NCBI RefSeq assembly: GCF_020831365.1
Contig: NZ_JAJHPV010000021.1
Location: 1 to 64,000 of the forward strand
Direction of reading: 5' to 3'
Length of the DNA: 64,000 nt
Source of the DNA: Massilia agrisoli
Lineage (GTDB): Bacteria > Pseudomonadota > Gammaproteobacteria > Burkholderiales > Burkholderiaceae_D
In this document: positions 49,401-56,828 of the stretch, piece by piece
Layout: every line of letters starts with the position of its first letter
Position numbering within the stretch: position 1 is the stretch's first letter
Notes under the pieces: generated by a model
Told to the model about the DNA's origin: nothing
Databases searched by the model: none
The model's input: only the letters and a program-made list of their open reading frames with translations
Made by a program: the position numbers and the translations under genes

Positions 49401-51171
49401 GTTCGACCACCGCCACATCTTCCTCGACCCTGCACCGGATGTCGTCAGCTCGTTCGCAGAACGCGCGCGCATGTTCGCGCTGCCACGCTCGTCGTGGGAA
49501 GACTATGACAAGGGCCTGATCTCGGAAGGCGGCGGCGTGTTCCCGCGCAGCGCCCGTTCGATCGAACTGTCGCCGCAGGTGCGCGCAGCCCTCGACATCG
49601 CCGAGACCTCGCTGTCGCCTGAAGAACTGATGCACCGTATCCTGCTGGCGCCTGTGGACCTGTTCTACAACGGCGGTATCGGTACCTACATCAAGTCGTC
49701 GACCGAAACCCACGCACAGGTCAAGGACCGCGCAAACGACAATATCCGCGTCGATGGCAACCAGCTGCGTTGCAAGGTCGTGGCCGAAGGCGGCAACCTG
49801 GGCGCAACCCAGGCCGGCCGTATCGAATTCGCCCTGGCAGGCGGGCGCATCTTCACCGACGCGATCGACAATTCGGCCGGCGTGGATTGCTCCGACCACG
49901 AAGTCAACGTCAAGATCTGGCTCGACACCGAAGTCAATGCAGGCGAACTGCCTGAAGCGGACCGCAACCGCATCCTGAACGAAATGACCGGCGAGATCGA
50001 ACGCCTGGTCCTGCGCGACAACACGCAGCAGACGCACCTGCTGACCCGCGAAGGCCAGGCGCAGGGCGATGCCCACGTGGTCGACGGCTATGCGTCGCTG
50101 ATCACCAGCCTGGAAAAAGAGGGCGCGCTGTCGCGCGACCTGGAGCAGCTGCCGACCGACGCTGAACTGCAGCGCCGCAAGGCCAGCGGCCGCGGCCTGA
50201 CCGCGCCGGAACTGGCAGTGGTTATCGCCAACGTGAAGAACCGCTTCAAGCGCACCTTGCTGGCGTTGCCGCTGACCGACGAGCCATGGGCGGCGACTGT
50301 CCTCAAGCCTTACTTCCCGGCGCAGCTGGTGGCAACCCGCGATCCGCTGGCGCACCCGCTGGCCAATGCGATCCTGGCAACCGTGCTGGCCAACGAAGCG
50401 GTCAACCGCTGCGGCCCGCTGATGCTGCGCGACCTGGCGGCGGAACATGGCGTCGACGAGACCGAAGTGGTCAAGGCGTGGGGCCAGGCATGGTCGGCGC
50501 TCCAGCTGGCGCCGGTGTTCAACGCACTTGACGCCGATGCGCTCAAGGTGCCGCGCGCTGTATCGATGAAGGTCGATGCGCGCACCCGCGTGCTGTTCAA
50601 GGCGCTGCTCGACGGCGTGCTGTCGGTGAACGGCGGCGCCCACGCCGGCGGCATGGCCGAACTGGCGCAGCTGTTCGCGCAGCCGGACACGGTCAAGAGC
50701 CTCACTCCTGCGCATACCGATGCGGACAGCCACCCAGGCTTGTCGGCCTCGTTTGCACAGGCGTGGAAGGCGGTCGATGCGATCGAATCGGTGTCGAGCT
50801 TCCTGTTCGCGGCGGTCGCGGTACGGCGTCCTGCAGGCATGTCGCTTGCGCAGTTCCTGCAAGTGGGCATGGCGCTGCGCGCCCGTGCCGGCATCGACAC
50901 GCTGGAGCGCGGCCTGAAGCTGACCGCGCAGAGCAAGTCGCAGGAGCAACTGCGCAACTACGCAACGCAGGCCCTGCGCCGCACGCAGCAGCGTTTGCTG
51001 GAGCAGGTGCTGGCCCGCGCGAACAGCGGCGCCTCGCCGCACGACGCGGTCGAAGCGGTTGCCAGCCAGCTGGCGCTGACCGGTTTCGAACAGCCGGCCG
51101 ACCTTGAGCAGGCAATGCTCGATGTCTGGTCGCTGTCGGAATCGACCAGCCCGTCGGCCAAGGCAGCTTAA
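46468..51171 (+). CDS. gdhB: NAD-specific glutamate dehydrogenase, large (180-kDa) type
   Basis: 1567 residues, the length of the GDH-180 class known from Pseudomonas gdhB and Streptomyces. N-terminal ACT-like regulatory repeats cover about the first 600 residues. The catalytic core has RGGLRWSDRMEDYRTEVLG, KAQMVKNAVIVPAGSKGGF and the dinucleotide-binding GVGDMSGDVFGNGVLLS. The C-terminal helical domain completes it. It oxidises glutamate to 2-oxoglutarate and ammonia. It sits inside the AST operon between astB and astE, and astE begins five bases after its stop. In Pseudomonas the same enzyme is arginine-induced through ArgR but encoded elsewhere. Confidence 0.96.
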   Translation: MKNMPQNVRAQTLALVNASKPAADSSQVEALIGAWLASLDDEDLAGTSPDSLAPVLWDGFFQAARRASHGCQIAQLRYADGRGGMASALLILNDDMPYLVDSIVMALRKQKVQATGVMNAVLAVRRDANGQAVAVGEAGAPLESYVLCLLAEDLAADELSALVERLQMVARDAAVVRRDAVAMADRLTAVAAQAAQQGPAGQEVAAFLEWAKNEGFEPFGYAYYVAKPGVRELERDIPSRMGVLQDTSHPVYGTCLANIPGDFETLSNRPDALSIVKADVEGTLHRDQPLDFIGVRHTDAQGAILGEHCFVGLFTRAATSTPLARLPFARGRVAKVLSLAGVRQEGFRAEKFIEILESLPRTEALEADPEWLAQVCSSVVSLYKQPRAKIFARRDVYARHLNVLVYMPRERYSAAIVQSLAQALKESSGATDVRPQALVADGPLARVYLIAHAARNPLDLESDIQQPLMSILEGWHDKFAALTDSVPDVAARTTLRKMCSTLPVNYVTATAPEVAFRDLEAILANGSEGIEVRIDAEDADSATVRLYSIENVPSLSRILPALQNAGVSIDREQTYSIASIDGARRFVTSLSVDAESAAKLARPNIVPVAEELFTALFNDEAEDGRLNGLVIEGGLSTREVQLVRAYISYWRQTGSKFTVRYMADTLRRQPGLVKELVDGFLQRFNPALPEAERAAGTEKVKSIKSRLATVNHADTEEILAALVDLVLATVRTSYFQNEQKGDKIIFKFDTSNLALAPEPRPYREIFVFSRRFEGVHLRGGPVARGGLRWSDRMEDYRTEVLGLVKAQMVKNAVIVPAGSKGGFVCKQMPKDAVRETIAAEGEAVYRLFISSLLEVTDNRVRGAIVPPSDTVRYDQDDPYLVVAADKGTATFSDIANSIAVKRGFWLGDAFASGGSNGYDHKKMGITAKGAFEAVKRHFYEMDHDMETTPITMVGVGDMSGDVFGNGVLLSRQLKLLAAFDHRHIFLDPAPDVVSSFAERARMFALPRSSWEDYDKGLISEGGGVFPRSARSIELSPQVRAALDIAETSLSPEELMHRILLAPVDLFYNGGIGTYIKSSTETHAQVKDRANDNIRVDGNQLRCKVVAEGGNLGATQAGRIEFALAGGRIFTDAIDNSAGVDCSDHEVNVKIWLDTEVNAGELPEADRNRILNEMTGEIERLVLRDNTQQTHLLTREGQAQGDAHVVDGYASLITSLEKEGALSRDLEQLPTDAELQRRKASGRGLTAPELAVVIANVKNRFKRTLLALPLTDEPWAATVLKPYFPAQLVATRDPLAHPLANAILATVLANEAVNRCGPLMLRDLAAEHGVDETEVVKAWGQAWSALQLAPVFNALDADALKVPRAVSMKVDARTRVLFKALLDGVLSVNGGAHAGGMAELAQLFAQPDTVKSLTPAHTDADSHPGLSASFAQAWKAVDAIESVSSFLFAAVAVRRPAGMSLAQFLQVGMALRARAGIDTLERGLKLTAQSKSQEQLRNYATQALRRTQQRLLEQVLARANSGASPHDAVEAVASQLALTGFEQPADLEQAMLDVWSLSESTSPSAKAA

Positions 51172-51176
51172 GCGGC

Positions 51177-52151
51177 ATGGCGCTTGCTGAAGCCGTCCGC
51201 GCCCTCGCCGAAGCTGATCTCGGCGGCGTGGCGCAGCGTTTCCGTGATGCCGGCTTTGCGGTAGCGCTGCCGGCGCGCGGAATCATGACCATTCGGTCTG
51301 CTGGCGGTCCGCGCGCAAGCGTGGTGCTGTCGGTTGGCGTGCATGGTGACGAGACCGGGCCGATCGAGGTGGTCGCCCACGTGCTTGACGCCTTGTCGCA
51401 CGCGCCGGCTGAACTGGCGGTGGACCTGATGGTTTGCGTCGGTAACGTGGATGCCATCGCGGCGGGCAAGCGTTTTATCGACGCTGACCTGAACCGGATG
51501 TTCCGTCCGGTGCGGGGCTCGCTGGCCGATGCGGCGGAGGCTGCGCGCGCCGATACGATGATCAAGGCTACCGCAGACTTCTTCGCTGGCGCTGGCCCGG
51601 TGCGCTGGCACCTGGACCTGCATACGGCGATCCGTCCGTCGGTGTACCCGACTTTCGCCATCGTGCCTGACCTGATTGCCGATGAGGGCAAGGCGGCGCT
51701 GGTGGCGTGGCTGGGGCAGGCTGCCATCGGGGCGATCATCATGAATCCGAGTTCGGCCGGCACCTACAGCTACTACTCGGCCGAGCATCACGGTGCGGCG
51801 GCAAGCACCGTGGAGCTGGGGCGCGTTGGCGTGCTGGGACAGAATGATCTGGCGCAGTTCGCGGACGTGCAGACGGCGCTGGAAGGCCTGCTGCGCGGCG
51901 CTCCGCCAAAGCCGGCACGGACCGAACCGCATGTCTTCAAGGTGGCGCAGGAAGTGATCAAGCTGACTGACGGCTTCCGCATGGCGTTTGACCGCACGAC
52001 GCAAAACTTCACCGCGCTGCGCCAGGGCGAGGTGATCGCCACCGACGGCGATACCGTCTATACGGTGAAGCATGCCGAGGAGCTGGTGGTATTTCCAAAT
52101 CCGGACGTTCGCGCCGGGTTGCGTGCGGGCCTGATGGTGGTCCGTATCTAG
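51177..52151 (+). CDS. astE: Succinylglutamate desuccinylase
   Basis: 324 residues of the M14-like AstE/AspA family. Zinc ligands are His and Glu in GVHGDETGPIEV and a later His in HLDLHTAIRPS; the catalytic Glu is in STVELGRVG. It splits succinylglutamate into succinate and glutamate, the last AST step. Starts five bases after the glutamate dehydrogenase stop, so product and next enzyme are translated together. A half repeat element follows and may end the operon. Confidence 0.93.
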   Translation: MALAEAVRALAEADLGGVAQRFRDAGFAVALPARGIMTIRSAGGPRASVVLSVGVHGDETGPIEVVAHVLDALSHAPAELAVDLMVCVGNVDAIAAGKRFIDADLNRMFRPVRGSLADAAEAARADTMIKATADFFAGAGPVRWHLDLHTAIRPSVYPTFAIVPDLIADEGKAALVAWLGQAAIGAIIMNPSSAGTYSYYSAEHHGAAASTVELGRVGVLGQNDLAQFADVQTALEGLLRGAPPKPARTEPHVFKVAQEVIKLTDGFRMAFDRTTQNFTALRQGEVIATDGDTVYTVKHAEELVVFPNPDVRAGLRAGLMVVRI

Positions 52152-52154
52152 TCA

Positions 52155-52189
52155 CGTTCGGCGGGTGCGCTGCGCTTACCCGCCCTACG
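52155..52189. repeat. GTAGGGCGG element, half copy
   Basis: A single arm reading (minus strand) cgtagggcgggtaagcgcagcg then cacccgccgaacg. It forms a small stem between ggcgggt and acccgcc. It lies just after astE, where it could act as a terminator. Confidence 0.7.
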
Positions 52190-52332
52190 TGAGAACTGTG
52201 GTTCGCAGCGCGCCCGCCACACGCGGCTTTGCAGCCTGTTCCGCGTTTTGTGCAGTTCGTCGCACCGCGGTTCTTCCCCACGGATGCTTTTGTTAAGGTT
52301 GAATCCTCAACCAACAACAATAAGGTCCGACC

Positions 52333-53190
52333 ATGCGTACACTCCTGTCCCTCGCCTGCGTAGCCGCCCTGGCTGGCTGCGCCATCATCGTCACCCCGGA
52401 CCACGACGTCCAGATGCATTCCGTCTTTAGCGGCGATGGCGTGGCCGGCGATGGCCGCGTCGCCAGCGAGCAGCGGCCGGTGGCGAACCTGGCCGGCCTC
52501 GATGTCAGCGGCCCGATGCAGGTTGACGTGCGCGTCGGCGGCAAGCCTGGCTTGCAGGTCGAGGCAGAGAGCAACCTGCTGCCGATGATCCGTTCGGACG
52601 TGTCGGGCGACACGATGCGGATCTGGATCGACGGGAAAATCAAGCCGTCGCAGCCTATCCGCATCAGCTACAGCGCGCCGCAACTGAGCCACCTGCGCGC
52701 CACCGGGTCGGGCCGCCTTGACGTCAGCGGCCTGAATGGCGCGCCGCTTACCTTCGTCAAGACCGGTTCGGGCAAGTCTGTTTTGTCTGGCAATGTGGGC
52801 AGCTTCGACGTACGCAGCACCGGCTCGGGCACCATCGATGCGCTTGGCCTGCGCAGCACCGGCGCCAACGCCAACCTGACCGGGTCCGGGCGCATCATGC
52901 TGGGCCAGGTCCACGGCGACCAGCTTAACGCCCATGTGCGCGGATCGGGCGACATCGAAGCGGCCGGCGCGGTGCAGGCGCTCAACGCGAGCGTGCATGG
53001 CTCGGGCGATGTGCACCTGTCGCGCCTGACCGCGCAGCGCGCCGACCTGTCCACCAATGGTTCGGGCGACATCTCGGCGCTGGTCAAGCAGTCGCTGGTT
53101 GCCAACGGCAACGGCTCGGGGCGCATCACCGTGCATGGCAACCCTCACCAGCGTAACGTCAGCGGCAAGCATATCGACGTGCTGAACTAA
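52333..53190 (+). CDS. DUF2807 (GIN domain) lipoprotein
   Basis: 285 residues. A lipoprotein signal ends LAGC, with Cys17 likely lipidated. The rest is a right-handed beta-helix built from repeats of a TGSG or GSGD motif spaced about 20 residues apart (ATGSGRLDVSG, STGSGTIDALG, VRGSGDIEAAG and others), the hallmark of DUF2807, sometimes labelled as putative auto-transporter adhesin head domain. Its role is unknown; a surface or periplasmic binding function is plausible. It stands alone between astE and hmp. Confidence 0.87.
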   Translation: MRTLLSLACVAALAGCAIIVTPDHDVQMHSVFSGDGVAGDGRVASEQRPVANLAGLDVSGPMQVDVRVGGKPGLQVEAESNLLPMIRSDVSGDTMRIWIDGKIKPSQPIRISYSAPQLSHLRATGSGRLDVSGLNGAPLTFVKTGSGKSVLSGNVGSFDVRSTGSGTIDALGLRSTGANANLTGSGRIMLGQVHGDQLNAHVRGSGDIEAAGAVQALNASVHGSGDVHLSRLTAQRADLSTNGSGDISALVKQSLVANGNGSGRITVHGNPHQRNVSGKHIDVLN

Positions 53191-53223
53191 AAAAGATGAC
53201 GGCCATCGCGGCCGCCATGTGTG

Positions 53224-54417
53224 TTACAGCAGGTGGTCGAGCAGGTCAGGCCCGAACACCTCGCGGTGCAGGCGCGTCACGGGCACGCCTGCGCCAACCA
53301 GCCCAAGCCACTGTTCTTTCATGAACGCCAGCGGCCCGCACATGAAGACATTGGTTTCACTGCGCGGCCACGCTGGCAGCTGGCTGGCCTGCATGCGGCC
53401 GGCCTTCGCGTCCACAGCTTCCCCAACCGTTTCATAGAACGTCACGACCTGCAGGTTTGGCATGGCCGCTTTGGCCATCGCCAGGTCAAGCTTGTGCGGA
53501 TGGTGCGCCGCATCGCGCGCGGCGAAGCCGAAGATCACGCGGCGCTGCGGGTTAATGCTGGCGATGCGGTTCAGCGCCGCGATCATTGGCGTGATGCCGA
53601 CGCCGGCCGACAGCAGCACGACCGGCTCGTTCGATTCTGTGTCAGGCGCGAAATCGCCAAACGGGTGCGACACCTGCAGCACGCTGCCTTCCTTGACGTT
53701 CGCATGGATCCAGTTCGATACCTGGCCCGCAGCCGCTGCGCCGGCGCCGTCCTCGCGCTTGACCGAGATGCGCAAGGTCGCGCCATCCGGGGCGTCGGAC
53801 AGGCTGTACTGGCGCGTCTGCTGGTAGCCAGGCTCCAGGTCGACCGTCACGCTGACATACTGGCCGGCTTTGAACGGCGGCACGGCGCCGCCGTCGGCTG
53901 GCGCCATGCGTACCGAAACCACGTCGTCGCTTTCGCGGGTGACCTTGGTGACGTGCATCGGGCGGGTCTGTCCCGGTTCCACGCTGGCGCTGGCGTACAG
54001 ATCTTTTTCAGCCTGGATGAACAGGTTGGCAAGCGAGTTGTATGCCTCTTCCCACGCTGCCAGCAGGGGCGGGGTGGCAGCGTCGCCCAGGGTTTCGGCG
54101 ATCGCGCCCAGCAGGTGGCGGCCGACGATCGGGTAGTGCTCGGCGCGGATGCCGACCGAGACGTGCTTGTGGACGATGCGGTTGACCACCGGGCCGAGCG
54201 CGTCCGGATTGCCGATGTTGGCGGCATAGGCGAAGACGGCCGATGCGAGCGACTGCTGCTGCGCACCGTTGGCCTGGTTGCCCATGTTGAACAGGTTGGT
54301 CAGCTCCGGCAGTTCGGCGAACATGTTGCGGTAGAAGGTGGTGGTGACGGCCAGGCCATGCTCGCGCAGGACCGGGACGCTGGCATCGATGTAAGGGCGG
54401 GAAGCTTCAGAAATCAT
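53224..54417 (-). CDS. hmp: Flavohemoglobin, nitric oxide dioxygenase
   Basis: 397 residues. The globin domain covers 1-140 with the distal Tyr (TTFYRNMF), Gln (NQANGAQQQ) and the proximal heme His in VHKHVSVGI. The FAD domain includes RQYSLSDAP and the NAD domain includes VLLSAGVGITPMI, with FMCGPLAFM near the end. It converts nitric oxide to nitrate using NADH and oxygen. It is divergent from the amino acid permease, and a dyad in that gap overlaps its likely -10 box. Confidence 0.96.
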   Translation of the reverse strand: MISEASRPYIDASVPVLREHGLAVTTTFYRNMFAELPELTNLFNMGNQANGAQQQSLASAVFAYAANIGNPDALGPVVNRIVHKHVSVGIRAEHYPIVGRHLLGAIAETLGDAATPPLLAAWEEAYNSLANLFIQAEKDLYASASVEPGQTRPMHVTKVTRESDDVVSVRMAPADGGAVPPFKAGQYVSVTVDLEPGYQQTRQYSLSDAPDGATLRISVKREDGAGAAAAGQVSNWIHANVKEGSVLQVSHPFGDFAPDTESNEPVVLLSAGVGITPMIAALNRIASINPQRRVIFGFAARDAAHHPHKLDLAMAKAAMPNLQVVTFYETVGEAVDAKAGRMQASQLPAWPRSETNVFMCGPLAFMKEQWLGLVGAGVPVTRLHREVFGPDLLDHLL

Positions 54418-54478
54418 GTGTTTTATCCAATGTTAGAGAGGGGAGCGGGGACGCTTGGGGTCGATGTCCGCTATTTTA

Positions 54479-54514
54479 CCAAAACAAGTAAATGAAATGA
54501 ATGTTTACCTTTGG
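54479..54514. promoter_or_regulatory. Imperfect dyad between hmp and the permease gene, candidate operator
   Basis: ccaaa and gtaaa on the left mirror tttac and tttgg on the right around an 11-base centre. On the minus strand a -10-like TAAAAT (about 54473-54478) adjoins it, so a protein bound here could block hmp. It does not match the classic NsrR or NorR consensus well. Confidence 0.4.
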
Positions 54515-54554
54515 CTCTGGTGAAAGATGTGTATTGGTAAATTCGATATGCCCC

Positions 54555-54560
54555 TATAAT
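54555..54560 (+). promoter_or_regulatory. -10 box of the APC permease promoter
   Basis: A perfect TATAAT 36 bases before the GTG start, with a poor -35 (tattgg) at 17 bases. Confidence 0.55.
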
Positions 54561-54595
54561 CGCTAGAATTTTTTAGAGCGCGAAAAGGGACTGAC

Positions 54596-56050
54596 GTGAA
54601 TCAATCATTGGGCCAGAAGCTGTTGCGAACCAAGCGGGTAGACCGAACGGCCGATGGCGCCGGCGGACTGGCGCAGACGATGGGCTTATTCCCGTTGACC
54701 ATGATTGGCGTCGGCGCCACCATCGGCACCGGTATTTTCTTCACGATGGTCGAAGCCGTCCCCAAGGCCGGGCCGTCGGTCATCCTGTCCTTCCTTATCG
54801 CCGCGATTACCGCCGGCCTGACCGCGCTGTGCTACGCCGAGCTGGCGTTCCGCATTCCGGCCTCCGGATCGTCCTATTCGTTTGCCTACGCGTCGGTGGG
54901 CGAGTTCGCCGCCTTCATCATGGCGGCCTGCCTGCTGCTTGAATACGGCTTGGCCGCCAGCGCCACCGCAATCGGCTGGTCGTCCTACCTGAATAACTTC
55001 CTCGATAACGCGTTTGGCTGGCAGATACCCGAGATGCTACGAACGCCGATGATCGTGTCAGGGCCGAACGGCGTGGAATTCAATGTTGGCCATATCAACC
55101 TGCCGCCGATCCTGCTGGTGATCATGTGCGGCATCATGCTGGTCCGCGGCACGCGCGAGTCGGCCACCACCAATGCGGTCATGGTGCTGATCAAGCTGGC
55201 GATCCTGGTGTTCTTCGTGGTGATCGCTTTCTCGGGCTTCGACAGCGCCAACTTCACGCCGTTCTTCAACACGGACAACAGCAAGGGTTTCGCGGGCATG
55301 GCGGGCGTGACGGCTGCCGCGGGCACGGTGTTCTTCTCCTTTATCGGCCTCGATACGGTTGCCACCGCGGGTGAGGAGGTCAAGGACCCAAGCCGCACAG
55401 TACCGATGGGTATTTTGCTGGCACTCGGTATTGTCACGGTGTTCTACCTGCTGGTGGCGCTGGCCGCGGTCGGCGCGCAGCCTGCCCACATGTTCGCGCA
55501 CCAGGAAGCCGGCCTTGCCGTCATCTTGCAGAACGTGACCGGCCAGAGCTGGCCTGCGCTGGTGTTGTCGGCCGGCGCGGTGATTTCGGTGTTCAGCGTG
55601 ACCCTGGTGACGATTTATGGCCAGACGCGCATTTTGTACGCGATCAGCCGTGATGGACTGATTCCGAAGACCTTCCAGAAGCTCAGCGTGCGTACCGCGG
55701 CGCCGGTCAGCAACACGATTATTGTCTGCATCGTGGTTGGCCTGGTGGCGGGGCTGGTCGATTCGACCTTCCTGTGGGATATGGTCAGCATGGGGACGCT
55801 GACGGCGTTCATCGTTGTGTCGATTGCGGTGCCGGTGATGCGCAAGCGCGCAGGCGAGAACACGGGCAAGGGTTTCCGCGTACCGTTCGGGCCTTACCTG
55901 ATTCCGGGGATGTCGATCTTCGCCTGCCTGTATATCATCAAGGACTTGTCGAAGACGACCTTCACGACGTTTGCGATCTGGATGGCGGTGGCGGTGCTGA
56001 CCTACTTTGCGTACGGGATTAGGAACTCCAAGCTGAACGGCAAGGGCTGA
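54596..56050 (+). CDS. APC family amino acid permease (cationic amino acid transporter type)
   Basis: 484 residues with GTG start and a likely ribosome site (aaaaggga). About 12 membrane helices. The unwound substrate helix is in GVGATIGTGIFF, and the second is FSFIGLDTVATAGEEVKDPSRTVP (positions about 245-268), the wording of the YfnA/CAT group. It imports an amino acid with protons; arginine or other cationic and neutral amino acids are possible, but the substrate is not determined by sequence. It lies 2.4 kb beyond the AST operon. Confidence 0.9.
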   Translation: MNQSLGQKLLRTKRVDRTADGAGGLAQTMGLFPLTMIGVGATIGTGIFFTMVEAVPKAGPSVILSFLIAAITAGLTALCYAELAFRIPASGSSYSFAYASVGEFAAFIMAACLLLEYGLAASATAIGWSSYLNNFLDNAFGWQIPEMLRTPMIVSGPNGVEFNVGHINLPPILLVIMCGIMLVRGTRESATTNAVMVLIKLAILVFFVVIAFSGFDSANFTPFFNTDNSKGFAGMAGVTAAAGTVFFSFIGLDTVATAGEEVKDPSRTVPMGILLALGIVTVFYLLVALAAVGAQPAHMFAHQEAGLAVILQNVTGQSWPALVLSAGAVISVFSVTLVTIYGQTRILYAISRDGLIPKTFQKLSVRTAAPVSNTIIVCIVVGLVAGLVDSTFLWDMVSMGTLTAFIVVSIAVPVMRKRAGENTGKGFRVPFGPYLIPGMSIFACLYIIKDLSKTTFTTFAIWMAVAVLTYFAYGIRNSKLNGKG

Positions 56051-56062
56051 GGTGTAGCTAGT

Positions 56063-56154
56063 CGTAGGGCGGACGAGCGAAGCGTCATCCGCCGATTTGC
56101 GTCAACGCGACGCTGATTCGGCGGATGACGCACTTCGTGCTCTTCCGCCCTACG
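56063..56154. repeat. GTAGGGCGG inverted-repeat element, full copy
   Basis: About 92 bases with ends cgtagggcgg and ccgccctacg and an inner inverted pair (gtcatccgccga and tcggcggatgac). Non-coding. It lies between the convergent permease and CPBP genes. Confidence 0.8.
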
Positions 56155-56169
56155 GTCCCGGTTATTTAT

Positions 56170-56743
56170 TTAGTCCCACAGGGCCATGAAAATCATCGCG
56201 TTCATCGTCAGGTTGAACGCGGCATGCGCCGCCATGGCAGGGTAGAGGGATCCGCTGCGTTTCCTGATTCGCGCAAACAGCAGTGCCGTGCCGAACATCA
56301 GCATCATCCACAACGAGCCCGACAGCGGCATCCAGCCAAGCCCCGCAGCGCCCACCATGAGCCCGTGATGGCACAGGTGCACAACACCAAACGCCGCGCT
56401 TTCGATCAACGTACTGGTCTGTTCGGGCAAGTGCTGCTCAAGCGTCCGCTGCAATATACCCCGGAAAAAAATCTCTTCAGCAACCGGACTGAAGACCAGC
56501 GCCGGCAGCGTGAACATCAGGTACAGCGTCAACAGCGACATGCCGCTGGTATCCGTTATGCCGCGGTATGGTCCCCACCGCAAAGCAGGTCATCGATGCA
56601 AGCGCGCCAAGCGCAATGGCGGGCAGCCAGGCGCCTGCAGCGCGCATGGCGGCAAACCCGGTCGCCAGCATCAGCACCACGGCGAGGGCGGGGGCCGGTG
56701 ATGCTGCCATGCGCCAGATCGCGCCTCTGTTTGCCTGTGTCAT
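56170..56743 (-). pseudogene. CPBP family intramembrane metalloprotease, frameshifted
   Basis: Two minus-strand frames together encode one CPBP (CAAX/Abi) protein. The first (from Met at 56743, MTQANRGAIW) has two membrane helices to about 56590. The second (to 56170) has the protease core: FSPVAEEIFFRG with the Glu-Glu-x-x-x-Arg motif, the His of FGVVHLCHHG and the late HAAFN. Removing one T from a three-T run at about 56583-56585 would join them, so it is a single-base frameshift, either a real mutation or a sequencing error. The second part could only start at a TTG by itself. Confidence 0.7.
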
Positions 56744-56763
56744 CGGACGTTCCCCGAGAATAT

Positions 56764-56796
56764 AAAAAAGCCACGCGGCCTTGCGGCGGCGTGGCT
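56764..56796 (-). terminator. Terminator of the S46 peptidase gene
   Basis: On the minus strand, gccacgccgccgcaaggccg and cgtggc form a strong stem followed by six T residues, 33 bases after the peptidase stop codon. Confidence 0.88.
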
Positions 56797-56828
56797 TCTG
56801 ATACGCATCTTGCGATGCCGTCGTCACA

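Noticed and set aside
46441-51042. A 1533-codon open frame on the minus strand opposite the glutamate dehydrogenase gene
   Set aside because: It lies wholly antisense to a well-supported gene with clear motifs, its translation is low-complexity Arg/Gln/Val/Asp-rich with no recognisable domain, and such shadows are common in GC-rich genes with strong third-position bias.
56170-56743. Two separate small membrane protein genes
   Set aside because: The pieces together match one CPBP protease, and the second has only a TTG start without a ribosome site.
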